NCBI GenBank assembly: GCA_022885665.1
Contig: JAGQDJ010000180.1
Location: 1-64,000 of the forward strand
DNA from: Triops longicaudatus
Taxonomy: Eukaryota > Arthropoda > Branchiopoda > Notostraca > Triopsidae
DNA length: 64,000 nucleotides
Direction: 5' to 3'
The notes under the pieces are model-generated. The model ran no database searches and was not told the DNA's origin. It was given only the letters and a program-made list of their open reading frames with translations. A program made the translations under genes and the position numbers. Positions 33,722 to 47,793 of the stretch are shown here, piece by piece; position 1 is the stretch's first letter, and every line of letters begins with the position of its first letter.

Positions 33722-36060
33722 TGAGTAAGTTGTTCTTTCTGCTGTTGGTTTCAGCATACAGAACGTTTGATAAACTGGACATCGTCTGTCGATAAGCTCA
33801 CGGTGGCAAAGCGAGGCAGCAATGCTTGGGAAAATAAACAAAAGCTGGAGGCTTTTGCGTTTTGCCTTCGCGTGCATTTCACAAAGCGGTTTGGCTCGCT
33901 CTGGGAAATGCTACACACACAGTCAAAGAATCGTTTCTCTTGTGGAAAACTGAAGGAGCCAGCACATGTTCCGGCTTATCTTTTTGCGTACGTAGAGACA
34001 GAGAGAAGGGAAAGGCTACTCTTTTCAAGGCAGGGGGAAGAGGGGGTTTCGGTACTGTACCCTTTATGAATATTTAAACTAGACAGGAATATTGCGTTAA
34101 GGTGACGTGAGAGTACGTCCATATGGGTCCATATCAAACTTCCTTGCCTCCTCCTAACGCAAATCTGATTGAAATCCCTTACTCGCAAAGTATTAGAAGG
34201 TAAAAGCGCCAAATGGTCCAGTGACTTTGGAGATAGAGTTGCCGATTGGGACTTCCCGGTAATTCTATTTGGCCTTCACAGGTTTCGGGGTTTTGCAGGT
34301 TCGGATGTAGCGTGCAGGACGTGCTAGAAAAGGTACACACGGAAGCTCAGTAGAGATTTCTCAGCCTGAGGTGCCTGAAAGTTTGAGTGTGGAGGGTATT
34401 TGTCACTTTAGACGACTTTCTTGGTGACCACTTTCGAATGAAGACACTGTACACGTCAGATTGGTTAGGTAAGCCTATGTGGGAGTTTGGGAATACTGCT
34501 AACTCGTTCAATAAGAAGCATAACAAAGTTTCGATATATCAGAAGTTCTGAAGTTCGGTATGTAAAATTTTTCGTCTCAGGGATTCTCAATTGCTTTGAC
34601 AGGCGAGACAGTTCTGCGAGCCTAGCATTACTCTCAATAAAAGTCCATGACTTTCTGTCGTAGGACCCCACTTTTAGTGCCCTCTTGCAGTCAACTCGAG
34701 CAGTGAAAATTGTGAAAAAAAAGTGCATTTCAAAGGAAAGAAAGAGCCAGGAGTGTTCTGGTCAATGTTTCTCAAACACGGCCAGGCGGACAAAGTAGCC
34801 AACTACGCCGGGCTGGATTCAGCAAGCCTTGCTGGGTAATTTAGCACTACCAAGGCTTGTTTTTGTCTTCTCAACCATTCCTATTCGCTTTCCAGGGCCA
34901 TGCAAATAGAATTTTCGTTCAGAAGGCAGTGCCAAACACTGGCATGGTGAACTTCTTTGAACCTTAAACGGGTTTATTACGAAAGCTGCATACTTCTTTT
35001 TTTACGCGTAGGTTGGCGAAACCTTGTTAACAATTTAAAGAAAAAACATCTGCTGTATTTTAGGGTAAATTCGAATATTTTCCAGTCAGTAACGTGTTGC
35101 ACGATTTTATACATTAGACATTTGAAGCAACTCAAACCCATAAGAAAAAGACAATTATTTTATTTTAATTATTTTTTGGCAAGCGGACATATTAGTTTTT
35201 CTAGTGTGCAAGGAGTCAGCAAGCAGAAGGACAAACTCTTGAATGGTGTCAATCAAGAGTGCAATGAACCTCCTCTCTTGCGTTTTGCGTCCCGCAAAAG
35301 ACAAGTACAGACATATACTTAGCCTTTTGTTCCATAATTGGCGACATAAAAAGTTCTAAGAACCATTCTGGGGCATTCTTCCTTTCATTTCGCTGGGGGA
35401 CTATATTTTCTCTTTTCCTTTTTTCTTTCTTTTAATTTGCTTGGGCTAAAGGTGCCTTTGCACGTTTCTGCCACACTTGATTGTTCTTTTATTCCCGTCG
35501 GGGGGCGGAGTCTCCGCCAGTTACATCAGCTTTTGGGTGCAAATGGAAACTCTTAGCCACTGAGACCATTCCGTGCTTCGGAATGTAATGTCATGTTTGC
35601 TTTTTACCTTGCGAAAGGTCGACCACATATGGCGGAAGATACGTTTTCCGGCGCCGGTGTTAACTTGAAATGCTATTACGGCTATTAGCTTTAGCGTGCA
35701 TTGTATCCATTGTCTCCCTTTGACGATCTCTCTCGCACCTTGCTGCGTTCTTTCCATCCCCCTTGCCCTCCCAGCATTCCATATTTCGTCCGTCCGTCTT
35801 AGCTTTGGCCTTTTGCGCTTTTCGTTGGCTCTGCGTCTCCATTTTTGTTTCGGCGCCACGTGGTTAGAACGCAAATCCCGGATCGGGGTGAGATTCTTTC
35901 ACTCAATTAAACGTGCGCAACCTTAGCCGACATGTGACGCGCTGAACTACAACAGCCATAACCGTATTTCAAATTTTGCCAGGTTATATGCCATATTTAA
36001 TAACTTCCAACTTCTTCAGCACCACCGCGTCCCTTCCACGATCCTTACCCAGTCAGAAAA

Positions 36061-36089
36061 GAGAGAGAGAGAGAGAGAAAAAAAAAAAA
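36061..36089. repeat. (GA)9 plus A12 tract
   Basis: A purine-only run of 29 bases. Confidence 0.95.
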
Positions 36090-37150
36090 CAGTTCGCATT
36101 GGTGCAGGCAATAAAATAAGGTTACAATGCTACAATGTCATGTAAGATTTCCCCCTTAGCGCAACGAAAGACTGTGAAATCTTCAGTTCCGGTCTCGACT
36201 ATAGAAATGTAACAGCTCCCGTCGTTATTAAAAAGCTGGCAAGGGGGGTTGGGGTGTTCGAGACACCACACTACACACAGCCGGCATCCTATATTACGTT
36301 TGATAGTGTGGGCAGCATATGTAATCCCAACCTTGTCTAACCGCCAAATTAGAGTCGTATTATTTCTGGTCTGTCTATAACACCTTTATTCCCTTCCTGG
36401 GGCTTTACAGCACAAAAAACACTGAGAGAAGAATTAACAATGGAAAAAATAGTCAACCATGGTCTATCACGCGTTAGACGCTTAATACCGTCATTGTGAA
36501 CAGTGAAAAGAAGTGAACTCGAAAAGCCACCATTTTTTCTTTTTCTTTTTTAAAGGAAGGGGAGGAGTATGCGAAGTCAGATAGGCTGCTGTAGGTTTGC
36601 GCAGGTATACGTATTGTAGACACGTCTCAAAGCGGCATGGAAGAGTTGTGTTAGATGCAAGCGTGACAGGTTTATGGCCACAATTACATCTAATTCACCT
36701 AGCGTTCGTCCTTGTTCGTCTTCGCCGTCTGCTTGCGTGGCTGCTGTTTCTTGAAGTCTTTCTTCGAGGAATGTCTCATTACAGCCCAGTGGGCACTTGC
36801 ATGCATGCAACAGCGTCTCGGATGTCTTGTAGGATGATGTCCTATTTGCCAATGATTCTCGCGCTTTCCGGGCAAACTTTATGATTCTCTTTCATGTAAC
36901 GTACCATGCCTTATTCCTGTTCCCTAGTGTTGGCTTTTTTACATACACGCGAACTTTGTGCCGGACAATGAAAGCTATATAGTTCTTTTTTTTTCTTTTT
37001 TACAAAAATACAAACTATCAGGCGGTTCTGTAACACGAACAGGAAGAAAACACACCAAGGAAGGGTAACATACAGTCACACTCATACGCACACCATGTTT
37101 TTATACGAAAAACTGTAAGACAGGTACACAACAAGCAAGCCCCTTTATCC

Positions 37151-37237
37151 AAGCTGGGGCAAGGACCGTTCGCCCGGGCGAGTCTTTTCGAACAAGCCTA
37201 GGACGCTGTGCTGGCAAGCCGAGGGAAGCGTGGTTAA
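37151..37237 (+). repeat. GC-rich dispersed repeat copy
   Basis: AAGCTGGGGCAAGGACCGTT, then CGCCCGGGCGAGTC and TCGAAC, followed at 37216 by AAGCCGAGGGAAGCGTGGTT. Both parts align with 27983-28055, including the GCCGAGGGAAGC block. Confidence 0.75.
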
Positions 37238-37370
37238 CACACGTAAACACACGGTCTTACAGTTTTCTTTTGCTCCTTTTGTGCGTAAACGCCGAAGCTG
37301 AGTATATTCGCACTTTCTATGTCTGTGAATGACAACTATTGTTATTAGTGCATTTATACGAATGTTAAAA

Positions 37371-37419
37371 CATTGTATGCTAGCTATGTGTCTTTATTTG
37401 TATTTACTAGCATACAATG
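37371..37419. repeat. Perfect 13-bp inverted repeat
   Basis: Arms CATTGTATGCTAG (37371-37383) and CTAGCATACAATG (37407-37419) around a 23-base AT-rich loop. No arm of this length with so short a loop is expected by chance in 64 kb. Confidence 0.9.
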
Positions 37420-37721
37420 AAGCGTAGAAAACACTTGTGGAAAAACAGGCGTTTGGTATGTGCTGTGCCAATAAGGAGAACTCTTTTCGAAATAAATGAA
37501 GTTGGCGTATCTTGGAGACACGTTTGGACGAGATAGTTCTCTTACACTGAACTCGAAAGAAGGATAAAAACTGCGTATTTTTTCAGTCGAAACAGCTTAG
37601 CGACAGTTCTCATTCCGGTTCATGTTAAGTGTTAGTCTGACAGTGGAATGTCGTTCTTAATTAGAGGTACATACTTTTCTAACCGCGAACAGTTAAAGAC
37701 GTTTTTTAAGCCTGAAGTAAA

Positions 37722-37786
37722 ATGACATTGCGCCAGTTTGCAAAAATTGGGATGCAACAGTCCTCTAACGCGGGTTTCAATCGTGG
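37722..37786 (+). CDS. Candidate first exon
   Basis: ATG 37722 (A at -3) opens MTLRQFAKIGMQQSSNAGFN-Arg and runs into a consensus donor GG|GTAAGT at 37787, with an in-frame TGA just upstream of the ATG and a TAA just past the donor. A weak acceptor at 37852 would continue as GKRFCCIPSFKSPRSQENAV to TAG at about 37951. The acceptor has little pyrimidine tract, and all three frames are open there. Confidence 0.13.
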
Positions 37787-37959
37787 GTAAGTGCCCTCTT
37801 ACGTAGAGGGAGGTACTGGCGTCTGAATTCAGAAAATTCTAAGCTTGTGCAGCAAGAGATTCTGTTGCATCCCCTCGTTCAAGTCTCCACGAAGCCAAGA
37901 AAATGCAGTCACAGAAATCGCCCCTTATGTGCTGTTTTCAGCATGTTAGTAGACTATTA

Positions 37960-40900
37960 AAGATTAAATTTTAAAATAACAATCAGTTAAAGATTGTTAC
38001 TGAATACGTGAAAAAAATTCGTGCTCGAGACATTGAAGCAAAGAAAGGAAAAAACGTTACTAGTAGTTAAGAGGAATACTTATATCGACTTGAAGAGGTA
38101 TGAAATCCTGCGAGAAAACCAGTTCAGGAGATAATGCCACTCTGGTAATGCTTACCCTGACTTTCTGTGCATTTCGAAAGGCGCTTCATACCTAACCTTA
38201 AATCGTGTTCCTCCTTTTGCCGGGTGCATTATTACAATTGTATCCCTGTGAATAGGTTCGGTAACAACCGTTTTTCTTTACCAACAAAAAGTCAAAGGTA
38301 AGAGACTCGCTGCTGAGAATGGGAAATTAGGTTTTTTTCATACTGACGTCTCTCTACGCCGCGCTTGCATTCAATATTTATTTTTCTGGCCAACAGTAGC
38401 GCTATAGGCAGAAATTTATGGGAGGTCTGCTGTTTTGGGTTGTCTTTGAGGTTGAGTCCGCTACAAAAAAAGGAAAAAAAAAATCTTTGTTCTCCTATTC
38501 CTCACCCACAGGGTTTCAATTAAGAAGGTTCGTTGCGACTTGGCGGAACGGAACAGAGACATACGAATTCTTGAAACAACCGACAAAAAGACATAAATCA
38601 AAACTCGGTTTTCGTCCGAAAAAATAGAAAAAGTATAGGGTATGTAACCGTCAACCGGAAACGGAGTACATGTAACCTTTGCGTCAATGCAGACGGTGAT
38701 GTTCTTCCCATATGTTGAGGCTTCTAATAAACTATACAAAGTAGCTTTCCGCTTGACATCTGCGGCATTTCCTTGGAAACAAAAAAGCTGGATGGCTGGA
38801 TGTCACTTTTTTAGAATTGCGACGAAGGCGAGGTGAATTGCTACTTTGGGAAGACGAAACCTTTTTATTCCTAACCCCCCGTGGAAATTGTTGTAATATC
38901 CATCTTTTCGGGGGCGCAAGGGTGAAGAGTGAGGGGAAAATGACGCAAAAATGGACTCGCTTAGCACCTGCGTCTTCATTGTATAGGTTTCTCGTATTGT
39001 ACAGCTTCCGTCCCTAATGCAATAATTAGGGTTCCGAGCCTTGCCTCAAGGAGGCGGGGCCAAATCTCCCGCAATGATCTCCTTCATTGGGTCCATAACC
39101 CCTCAAAAAAAAAAAAAAAAAACTGTCTTAATGTTCAACTTTTGGGCTTCAGACGCAGAATAACGCTGGTTCGAAAAACGGATCATACGTTACGGTTAAT
39201 TACCAACGAAAGACCACGTCGCACCAGAATAGCTTGCGCGATGGCTTCTCAAAGGCTATAAAGGAGTGAGAATTGAAAGGAGTTTTTTCTTACTGCTTGA
39301 AAAGCGCCAGGTTTTCGTGGCTAAAAGCGAAAATTGGTCAACTAAAAGCTACCCGAGTTTCCTTTCCATTGTAAAACAGTAAAGCGAAAAAGCTCACAAT
39401 GGACGACGCAAGCCTGACAGTGAACGGATGTGGCGTTTGGGGGAATTTTGACAGATTTTTTTCTCTTTTTTTGGCAGCGTTGGGAGTGCTAAACCGTCTC
39501 GCAAGGATCGAGCAAGGTCAAGTTGACCCGGTTTGGGAACTGTTCTTGTAAAACGGGGTTGTTAAGTCATTAACATTGGCCAAGGCAAGTTGTTCCACTT
39601 GAAACGTTTCGGGGGTGAATTACAGAACAAAAAGTGAGGCAATGGAGGGTACCTGATCGTCGCTGTAGAAAACATAGGGAAAACGCAGGAAATTATTTAA
39701 AATGCATGAGAACACGTCAATGTAAGGTGGAGTGAAAGAACCCAAGTAATAAATGATAACACAGGGGTTGCAAAAGTAACGCTTGGAATATGACCGAGCT
39801 ATTCCAGATGAGAGTTGGTTTGGTTTGCACGTTAGGCAGTCCAACTTGTCACCTGTCTCTTGTGGGAACTTGAAAACTTGGGCTTGGCAGAAAACTCCAG
39901 ATTTTTTTTCCTTCTTGGGTGATCACTTTGCAAGAGTTTTTGGCAAGGTTCTCAAAAGGAGTTGCCTTATGCCATGTTCCAACGTATCGGTTGCATCTTG
40001 GACCGACATGGCCAAGAATTTCGGCGCAAAAAGAAACGCCAAGTCAAAATAAAAAAGCTGGAAAGAAAAAGCCGACAAGGAGTTGGATTGAAAGCCTCAT
40101 CCAAAAAATCATTATGGGGATGATTGCGTTTATTGCGTCGTTTATTCACTTTGGCTTTTTAGATTTTCTTCGTCCTTGGAAAGTTCACAGCTTGACCGAG
40201 TCCATCAGATGTTTAAGGGGTGAGTTTGGCGAAACGGCGGAGTTGATTAGGAAAGAGGACGGCATATAGACCCATGTCAGTTTTTCTGCCGTCTTTTTAC
40301 AACAGTTCCAAAGCGGGTTGGAAAGGCACAAGAACCCAGGCCATGTAAAACGGCTGAGCCCTGTCTTTACAGCCGCTTTTATAGGGGCTCGACTGGAAAC
40401 GTAATGCCTTCAAGTCTGGTTAAATAACAATCTTGTCTTCTTCTGCTGTTGCGTTAACCCTGTCCCCGGCTTCAACTCTTTGCCCTCCTCGCACAGTCCA
40501 ACTGCTCCAGGAACGGCCTTTTTTCCCAGTGTTTCTTGGACGTCGCAACTGGGCTTGCTTGACACAGGGCCGCGGCAGGAGCAAATAATCGAACCCATTC
40601 GTCTTCGTCGTCTTTCTGTGACTTTCAGCTCGAGCCAAGGAAAAGAAAAAGTAAGCCACTTTGCCTTCCAAGGGAGAGCAAAGTTACGAAGGCTACTACG
40701 CTAACTTTTAACCTTCTTTGCGAGAAAATTGAGCCGTTGCCTTTTTCGACTCTTGAGGGAATTTGTAGAATTGTTCAAAATCGAAGACACGGTTCGAAAA
40801 ATGATTGAGTGATTCAATTGGTTTTCGGATCCTTTTATTGTAGGAATGGTAGCAGCTCAAATGGTTGGTATTCCAATGTCGTTTGACATGAGAGCTTTTT

Positions 40901-43900
40901 GGATCATCGATCGCGATTTGCCTTCCCGAAAGTTCGGCAAGTTATTGTTTGACATGTTCTCGTGAGCTGGCAACATGTTCAGGCTTGCACGACTTCTGTT
41001 TATTTAGCTGAAATAGACTCCGTAGTGAGAGATGAGTATTGCGAAAGAGGAACAGTTTTGGGATTTCGATGCCCCTAAGTCGTTCCCATGCAGCATTTAT
41101 TACATAAAGATGGGACCGGAATTCAACCGCGCGCACTGCAATGCTTGAGCGAAATGTCACCGTGCTGCAGCAGGCGAGCATTGACCACTGCTGCTGTGAC
41201 CGGGCGAACCAGGTCTACTCCGGCTTATTGAGGGCTGTCAAACCTCGAAGAGCTCGACATGGTTTTCGGGCCTTGGATGAACAACGCATTCGACAATGAC
41301 AGCCTTGCTTACACTGTTGCTATGCTTTACGTGTCGTGATCAACAGGATCTCTTCCCAGCGTTTCACCTTACGTCACTGGGAAAATGAATCATAAAACGT
41401 ATCGATCCTAGTTCTGCTACTCATACTAGATAGGTCTAAGTTTTCCCAATGTCTGTGACGTCTCTGTTGGCCAAGTTACGAAGCATAAACTGTGTGGGTC
41501 ACTCATGTTTCCCATTTTGTTTCACACTAGCCTCTTTTCGTCAGTCAATTTCCCAAGAACTGGAATTATCAGCTTTCTTTCACGAAGACTAGTGAGGAGA
41601 GTTGAAGGGGTAAAAAATCGAACTTTGCTCCGGTTTAGGTTGTCTACCTTTCAGACCCGTGACGTCATTTTGTCTTCGAATGTTTTCGGATCCGTAGCTC
41701 TCTCAAGGAAGAAAGAAACCGCGTCGAGGCTCGTCGGGTATCCAAGCCCGGTTTTCGAACGATTTTGGGGAGCTCAAACGTGACTTGACCGCTGGAGACC
41801 CAACAATGAAACCCTTTCCGTACGTGCAAACGATTAGGAAACGTTAGACGCAAGAAGCCTTAATTGCCGCTCGCCTTTAACGAACTCAAGGTCAACAAAA
41901 AACGAGCTTCGAATTCCTAGCCTCTCTGTATCATACCTAACGAACTTCTTTTAAAATATCACGACTTTGGTTGGATCTTGCGCCAGGGCTCAAGCCAGCG
42001 GTGGACCTCTTGCCATCTCGATGAACTTATCTTGAACTAAAGAAATGCACGTATTTACTGTTTTGTTTGGGATTGTTGTTACTGCCGTTTAGCCCAATTT
42101 GCCCCTGTTCCTTGAACTTATAAGGAAAATCTCTGTATAAAAAGCACAAGATCGTTCAGTGTAGTTTTAACATACTTAAGACTCCGGTTTTCAAATGGCG
42201 TGGGTTATGTCACAATGACGTCCTTTAAACGAAACGGATTTTGCTCTGCGAGCGTTAGAGATGCCAGATGAAATCCTGCGATTAGGCCAACTGGTGTGTG
42301 TCCAAGACACTCTCGGGCTCCTTTTTTCCAAGTTGCTCTTTCGGAAGTATCCCACTATTCCTCTTCCACCTTATCGGAATTGGCCCGATCTCACCTTTTG
42401 TCGTAACTCCGAATCCCGCACCTGACGGGTGCAGGGGACCGAAACTAGTCCTCTTTGGGACCTGTAACTTCGTGGAACAGGTCCCTCGATTTTTTTCCAT
42501 GTCTTGTCCCACAGCTTATTTTTTGGGCCATTTTTTTCTCAACTTATGCGAGCTCAAAGGGTTTCCCACCTAATTCCTGGCATTGTTGGGTTCCCAGCCC
42601 CAACTTTTCGAATCGTTCACCAGCGCCGAATGTCCTATTCAGGGGGCAGGTAACAAAAAATGATCGTTTCCTGAGTGTTCTAAAGATACCTTTCTGAATC
42701 CGAAACAACCTCTGTTTTTATCAAGCCTTTTCCCCAAGTTCGGTTTTATGGACCAAAGGGATGGTTGGGAATACACTTGTCAGAGCTGAATCTTCCTTCC
42801 ACCACCGAAACTCGGGTTTAATTATGCTATCAAGTGACTCTTGGTGTGTCACCAACTCAACTTTCCGATTCGTGGACTCCTTATTTGGGGATAGGAGAAT
42901 CCCCGAACTTGAAACGTGTGTTGTGTATAGGGTGGATGTGTGTATACACGTGTGTATCAACTTGTCACATCCTGCTTTCACACACTTGCCAAAATATGCT
43001 TCGGTCCTTACACACGCCGTGTTGTGTACTGACCACAGTATTGAGCAGTGGTGATTCCACGAGATGAGCTTCAGTCAGTATCACGGAACGCTTTGCCAGT
43101 AATTTGATTCTGACTGGGAGGTTTTCCAGTCGCCGTTCACAACTTCACATAAATGAGCGTGTCAACCTTTATCGCTGCATTGATTCCGAAAGGCGTCATT
43201 TCCTGTACACAGAAACGTCTAGTGAGTTGCATAGCAGAAGCAGCGTACCTGCTCGAGAATGCTATCTCAGCTGAGTTTTTGTTTTCAGTACATAAGTTAA
43301 GTATACATTGGACGAAAATGATATTCCTACAATACATTCCTACGTCCTAGTCGTTTCTCATCCCTTCCAATCCTGGATCCAATCGCCCTGCCTCCGTCCC
43401 GTTTCTGGACAGCCGAACAGTACTCGCCGACCAACGACGCAAAGTTAACTCTACAGGACTCTTTGGAGGCACGTCGAGTTTCTCCGCCTGGAAGTTCGTC
43501 ACCAACTTGCAATCTTTGCGATGAACTCGGCTCAGCCTTTGCGATCAAGTTCAGAACAAGAAACATGAAGAGTAGTTGTCACTTGAACTTGACGAAAACT
43601 TGTTATACAAAAAAGGACCTCCCCCCTAGAAAAAGCAACGTGGCTCCCACAAAAGGCGAGCTTTAATTTTGCGAGAGCAAGGCGTCTACCTTCCCGGGAC
43701 TTAAAAAGAACTTTTTTTTTCTAATTCTTCCCTAATTGAAAATCCTTCCTAAAAGAGAGATTCTTGGAAGTGTGACTCGAGTTTCAAGAGTTGGGCAAGA
43801 TAAAGCAAGCAACAACAGAAAAGATTCACGAGTATATTTTGCAACGTCTTTGTGCTACTGGGATGGGTTTTCAAGGGGCTTTCATAAAATGTTGACATTC

Positions 43901-44999
43901 GTAGCTGGAATTTTTTTCAAGGCACGGTGCGCTACCAAGGAACACATGACCAATAAGGAGGACGTTGCACCTCGAAAGATACGAATATAAGACTCGTTAC
44001 TGTTTTCCCCCACCCCGCCCCAAGAGAGGTTCTTCTCATCCAAGTCTAATGAAAGCCAACGTCTCGTCGACGGATTATAAAGATCCCAAGATGAACTAGA
44101 CTTAGGTTAATGAGCTTTTTTTCTCTCCCATTCTCTCTCTCTCCCCTTCCCTCAAGAAGACAAACCGAGATAGGACTACTATTAGGGAGGGTGGGTGGTT
44201 GGAAAAAAAGAGACAAATGCTTTCCAAGTTCTAGAATCTTCGTGTGTTGCATACTAAGGCTCGATAACCGCAGCGTCATCGTAATACGGTGCATATAGTC
44301 CGAAAATAGGTTATACTATTCTGCGGTAGGCTTTCGTTCACTAGAGGCTCCAATGATGGTCTCACAGACGAGTCGAAGAAAAAGCAAAAAGCAGCCCAAG
44401 AGGTCCAAGGACTAGTAACCACCCTCATGTATCCCAATTGTGGAAGCTTGATAGCCAGCCTTTAGCCTTTATTGTGGCTTATGTGCGGGTAAGGGAAACG
44501 AGTACGATCGATTTCCGTTGCAAAAAGCTTTCCGGGGACTGAATCCGCTAGAGGTCCCCAATCTCTGTTGATCCTGTCAGTGGCTTCGCTTGGCCAAGTC
44601 TTCCGTCTTACTTTTCTTCGAGTCGCCCGAAAGCCGTGCTAGCTCTGCTTTGTCCTTTATTTCTGGGGTCTGTTCGTTAACAATTGATGAGGAGAAGCGC
44701 AATAATGAGAAATTCACGTTGTGGGGAGCTTCAGAACTCAGCGCACGAGTTGGGAACCGGCGTTGAAGAAAGTGATGTACGGTCTACAGGACATTTAAGG
44801 AAGGGTATTAACAATGACGAGAATTTATTGTCCGTTCTATATGATAGCTCGGGTAGTAATTGTGCTGGAAAGTGACACATGGCCCATGCCACCACCACAT
44901 TTCACCCGATTGCTATTGTCTCCCCTTCCACGAGCTTGAAAAGCCTCGCTCCCGGCTTCGCTCTCCCACCACACCAAAAAAAAAAGAAGAAAGAAGCCG
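37960..44999. other. No gene recognised
   Basis: A18 at 39105-39122 and T9 at 43712-43720. CCGGCTT at 40466-40472 (minus: AAGCCGGGG) may be a weak GC-rich family fragment. A minus-strand acceptor-like site near 38461-38483 is followed by 55 open codons, which is within chance. No supported gene. Confidence 0.5.
39105..39122. repeat. A18 homopolymer
   Basis: Eighteen A residues. Confidence 0.95.
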
Positions 45000-45103
45000 G
45001 AGGAGCTGGCCCGTTCCCGGCTTGCGCGGCCGCCCGCGTCCCGCTCCTCAAGACCGGCTGCAGTCCAGGGACTTGGCCGTCCGCAGCGCCTCTCCCCCGG
45101 CTT
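45000..45103 (-). repeat. GC-rich dispersed repeat, two units
   Basis: Minus-strand units begin AAGCCGGGG (45103) and CAAGCCGGGAACGGGCCAGC (45024), 80 bp apart. CGGACGGCCAAG in the first matches the second half of the core. Divergence is higher than in the 17.1 and 27.9 kb copies. Confidence 0.5.
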
Positions 45104-47793
45104 ACTTGCCGTTGAAAGTGTTGCGAGCGATGAAAGCTGAAAAAACACAGTGGTTGGGCTATACGAAGCACAAGTTGTAAGAAAAAACGAAAGATAGTTG
45201 ACTGCTGCTGGTCAGCAAGTCCACGGACCACCTTATATCCAACTTATATCCAATATGGCTGGGTAGATAAAAATGTAATAGAATAGAAATGTCGGCCAAT
45301 TCAGCCCAGCTTATCATATTTCAGCATTACCCCAAAAACTTTTGCTACGTTTTTTTATTATTATTTTTTGGGTATAGGCAGTGAACTGCGGGATTGCTAG
45401 GCAACGCGTTTTCTGTAGTACAAACTTTCCTTCCTTTTTGGGCCTTTGTTTTCCTTCAAATGATTTTTTTTATTCGGAGGGGGAGTCCTTGTCTAGGATT
45501 ACTGCAGCATGTTTGACATGGAGAGACGCAAGGAGATCAGTGGGAAGAAGCTTTGCAGTGGGCGACAGCGATCTCTCGTCCTCTTCTGCTGGTACGGTAG
45601 GGTTATTGTTTCGTGCTGTAGAAAGAAAGTCGAGTAACTGATGGACGAGATAGGGAAACAGACGTCTATTTACATAATATCCTTAGCAGTCCCCAAGTCC
45701 AGTGTCCCAATCTTGGGTGGAAGAAGCAGCGAGATGAAACAGAAGCAAGGAGTGTGGAAAGAGGATATTTAAGAAAGGGGATTTTTCTTTTTGTCTCGGG
45801 AGAAGGGGCGATTGTTCTGCAAGTGGCTCCTTATAGCCTTTTGGAGGCTACAATAGTTCCGGATGACAACAATATAAGACAAAAGGTGCCAAGAACCTTT
45901 ACGTGTGAAATGAGTTGTAATCAGGGGGGCGTGAAAGCGAGACAACGGAGAGAGAGAGAGACAGAGCAAGATGCCATTTTTTAGCCTTTCTTTGCAACTG
46001 TCGACAACCCGACCAGGGACTTGCTTCTTTTTTCGGAGAATGTAGGGTGACAAAAGCGATCGCGTCACATAGGAATTAGCTGGCGTTTCTTTTTGGCCTT
46101 TCGTCGCAAAGATTTCCTCGCTGAGTGGGTAAGAAGTTAAAAATAAAATTCAATACCGTGGCAACCTTCAATTGTCCCGCCCATCAGTCGGGCAAGATGG
46201 GTGAATAGGTTCCGTAAATGCTGTCTCATGTTCGCAAATGAAGTCAGGTTTTCTCCATCTGACGAACGTCAGCTGCGGAAAAACGAATTGCCTTCCTCCT
46301 CCATTGTTCAAACGCGTATACAACTCGAAGCAAAAAGACAAGCATTTCCCATCCTAATTTCCAGGGACCCCACTTTTGTACCAAATCATGAAACGCTACA
46401 AAAAAGGGCTCATTTTTAAAGGTTTCGCCTCTGCCTTCAGGTTCCGTCCATTGTTGTCCACAGTGTTTTTCGTTGTTGCCACTGTGTTCGCGTCAGCAAG
46501 AATGCAGCGTTGGCACCTTCAGCTTCAACAGGTTTCATTACACGGTTGCCATCGCGTCTTCAGAGCGTCGTTGGTTGAAGAGCAGGCGAACGCTCAAGTA
46601 GGCTACTCGTGACGTCACAAGTTTAGACGATTGTGTTTTGAGAACGTTTTTAGTGTTTTTCGAGAGAGTTTAGACTAGCCAGGGATAGTGAGCTTGTCCA
46701 AACTGTGCGGGGACATGTTTTGCCAGTCTAATAGCTGGCAATCCGAGCTTTGGGATGAGCCAAGTAGGGCAGAAAAGAATCAAATCCTTGTGATGGAAAG
46801 TTTGACCAAAAGAATGGTCGTTCATTATTTCCTCGTGCTGGGAGCCGGCAATTGATACCAGTGCCTTTCGTGGGAAAGGAATGACTTATTTGCGTTGTAA
46901 TACGCTCGTTGGGCGAAAATGCAGGAAAAATGGCTGCAAGAGAAGTCAGTGCTAAAAAAATGGCACTCGTTAGCGGAAACTTAAGCCCAAGGAGGAGCCG
47001 TCAACCCAAATCGTGAATACTCAGCGCTCGTACTCAAACGACGACATAAAAACGATTGTCATTGGTGCTACTTTCCTATTCTCCATTTCCTATTTCAAAC
47101 CATGATAAAAAGAAATGCGTTGCCTCGTATCTTTCTTATTGTCGGACATGTGCCTCACTCTGCTCTGGGTTAAAGCGGTTTGCAATCGGGCAACGCCGTG
47201 TCTCCTTGCGCAAATTCTTGAAGGAGCGCAAGACAAGAGAGCCGCAAAATTTGGCCACAAATGACTTTCATAGGCAATAATTGGGCACCTACGGAAAGCT
47301 TCCTGCATTTGCTGGAACACAATGGAGAAACGGATTACTTCCGAATGCAAAGTTCTGTTTTCGCCGCATCAGGGAGTTAAGAAAGAACTTCGCTTGAGAT
47401 TACGAGCTTTCGAAGAAATGGCAATAATCTCTTTTTTTATGTTGGAGTATCACAATTTCCTAAGTTTGCTGAAGCTCTGCAACTCAGACAGAAACTTATT
47501 CGTGCAGTCCAAAAGTTGGTTTGTAAATATTTACATGTCCCAGACATTTTTTTCCCGTTCATAGTAAGCGTCTAAAGTGTAGGCAAATCAAAAAGTTGTC
47601 GCAGAAATGTCAACTTGCCCCCTCGGGAATGGAAATAAAATAAAAGTAGGCTGCGGATGGGGGTAATTTTCCCCCACGCATTTCTAGGTCTCTTTCTCCC
47701 TGCATTCTCTCGGTTTTTTTATTCCCAAAGTGTGTAATCGCTCGGGGTTCGCGTCCCGTCGAGTGACGCCGCGTGAAATTTCCGGCCGAGAAT
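45104..47793. other. No gene recognised
   Basis: A GA run lies at 45948-45960. Short open frames overlap on both strands. Nothing else is supported. Confidence 0.5.

Larger units (their letters stand above)
31611..37150. other. Non-coding stretch with G-quadruplex and GA tract
   Basis: (TGGG)4 at 33706-33721 and (GA)9 followed by A12 at 36061-36089 are clear. The pyrimidine run near 35411-35440 has no acceptor after it. A frame at 32026-32331 is open without an ATG start. No gene supported. Confidence 0.5.

Noticed and set aside
38290..38483. Minus-strand exon after a T-rich acceptor
   Set aside because: About 55 open codons follow, but such runs are expected after roughly one acceptor in six. 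It served as a reminder that plus-strand calls are weak too.
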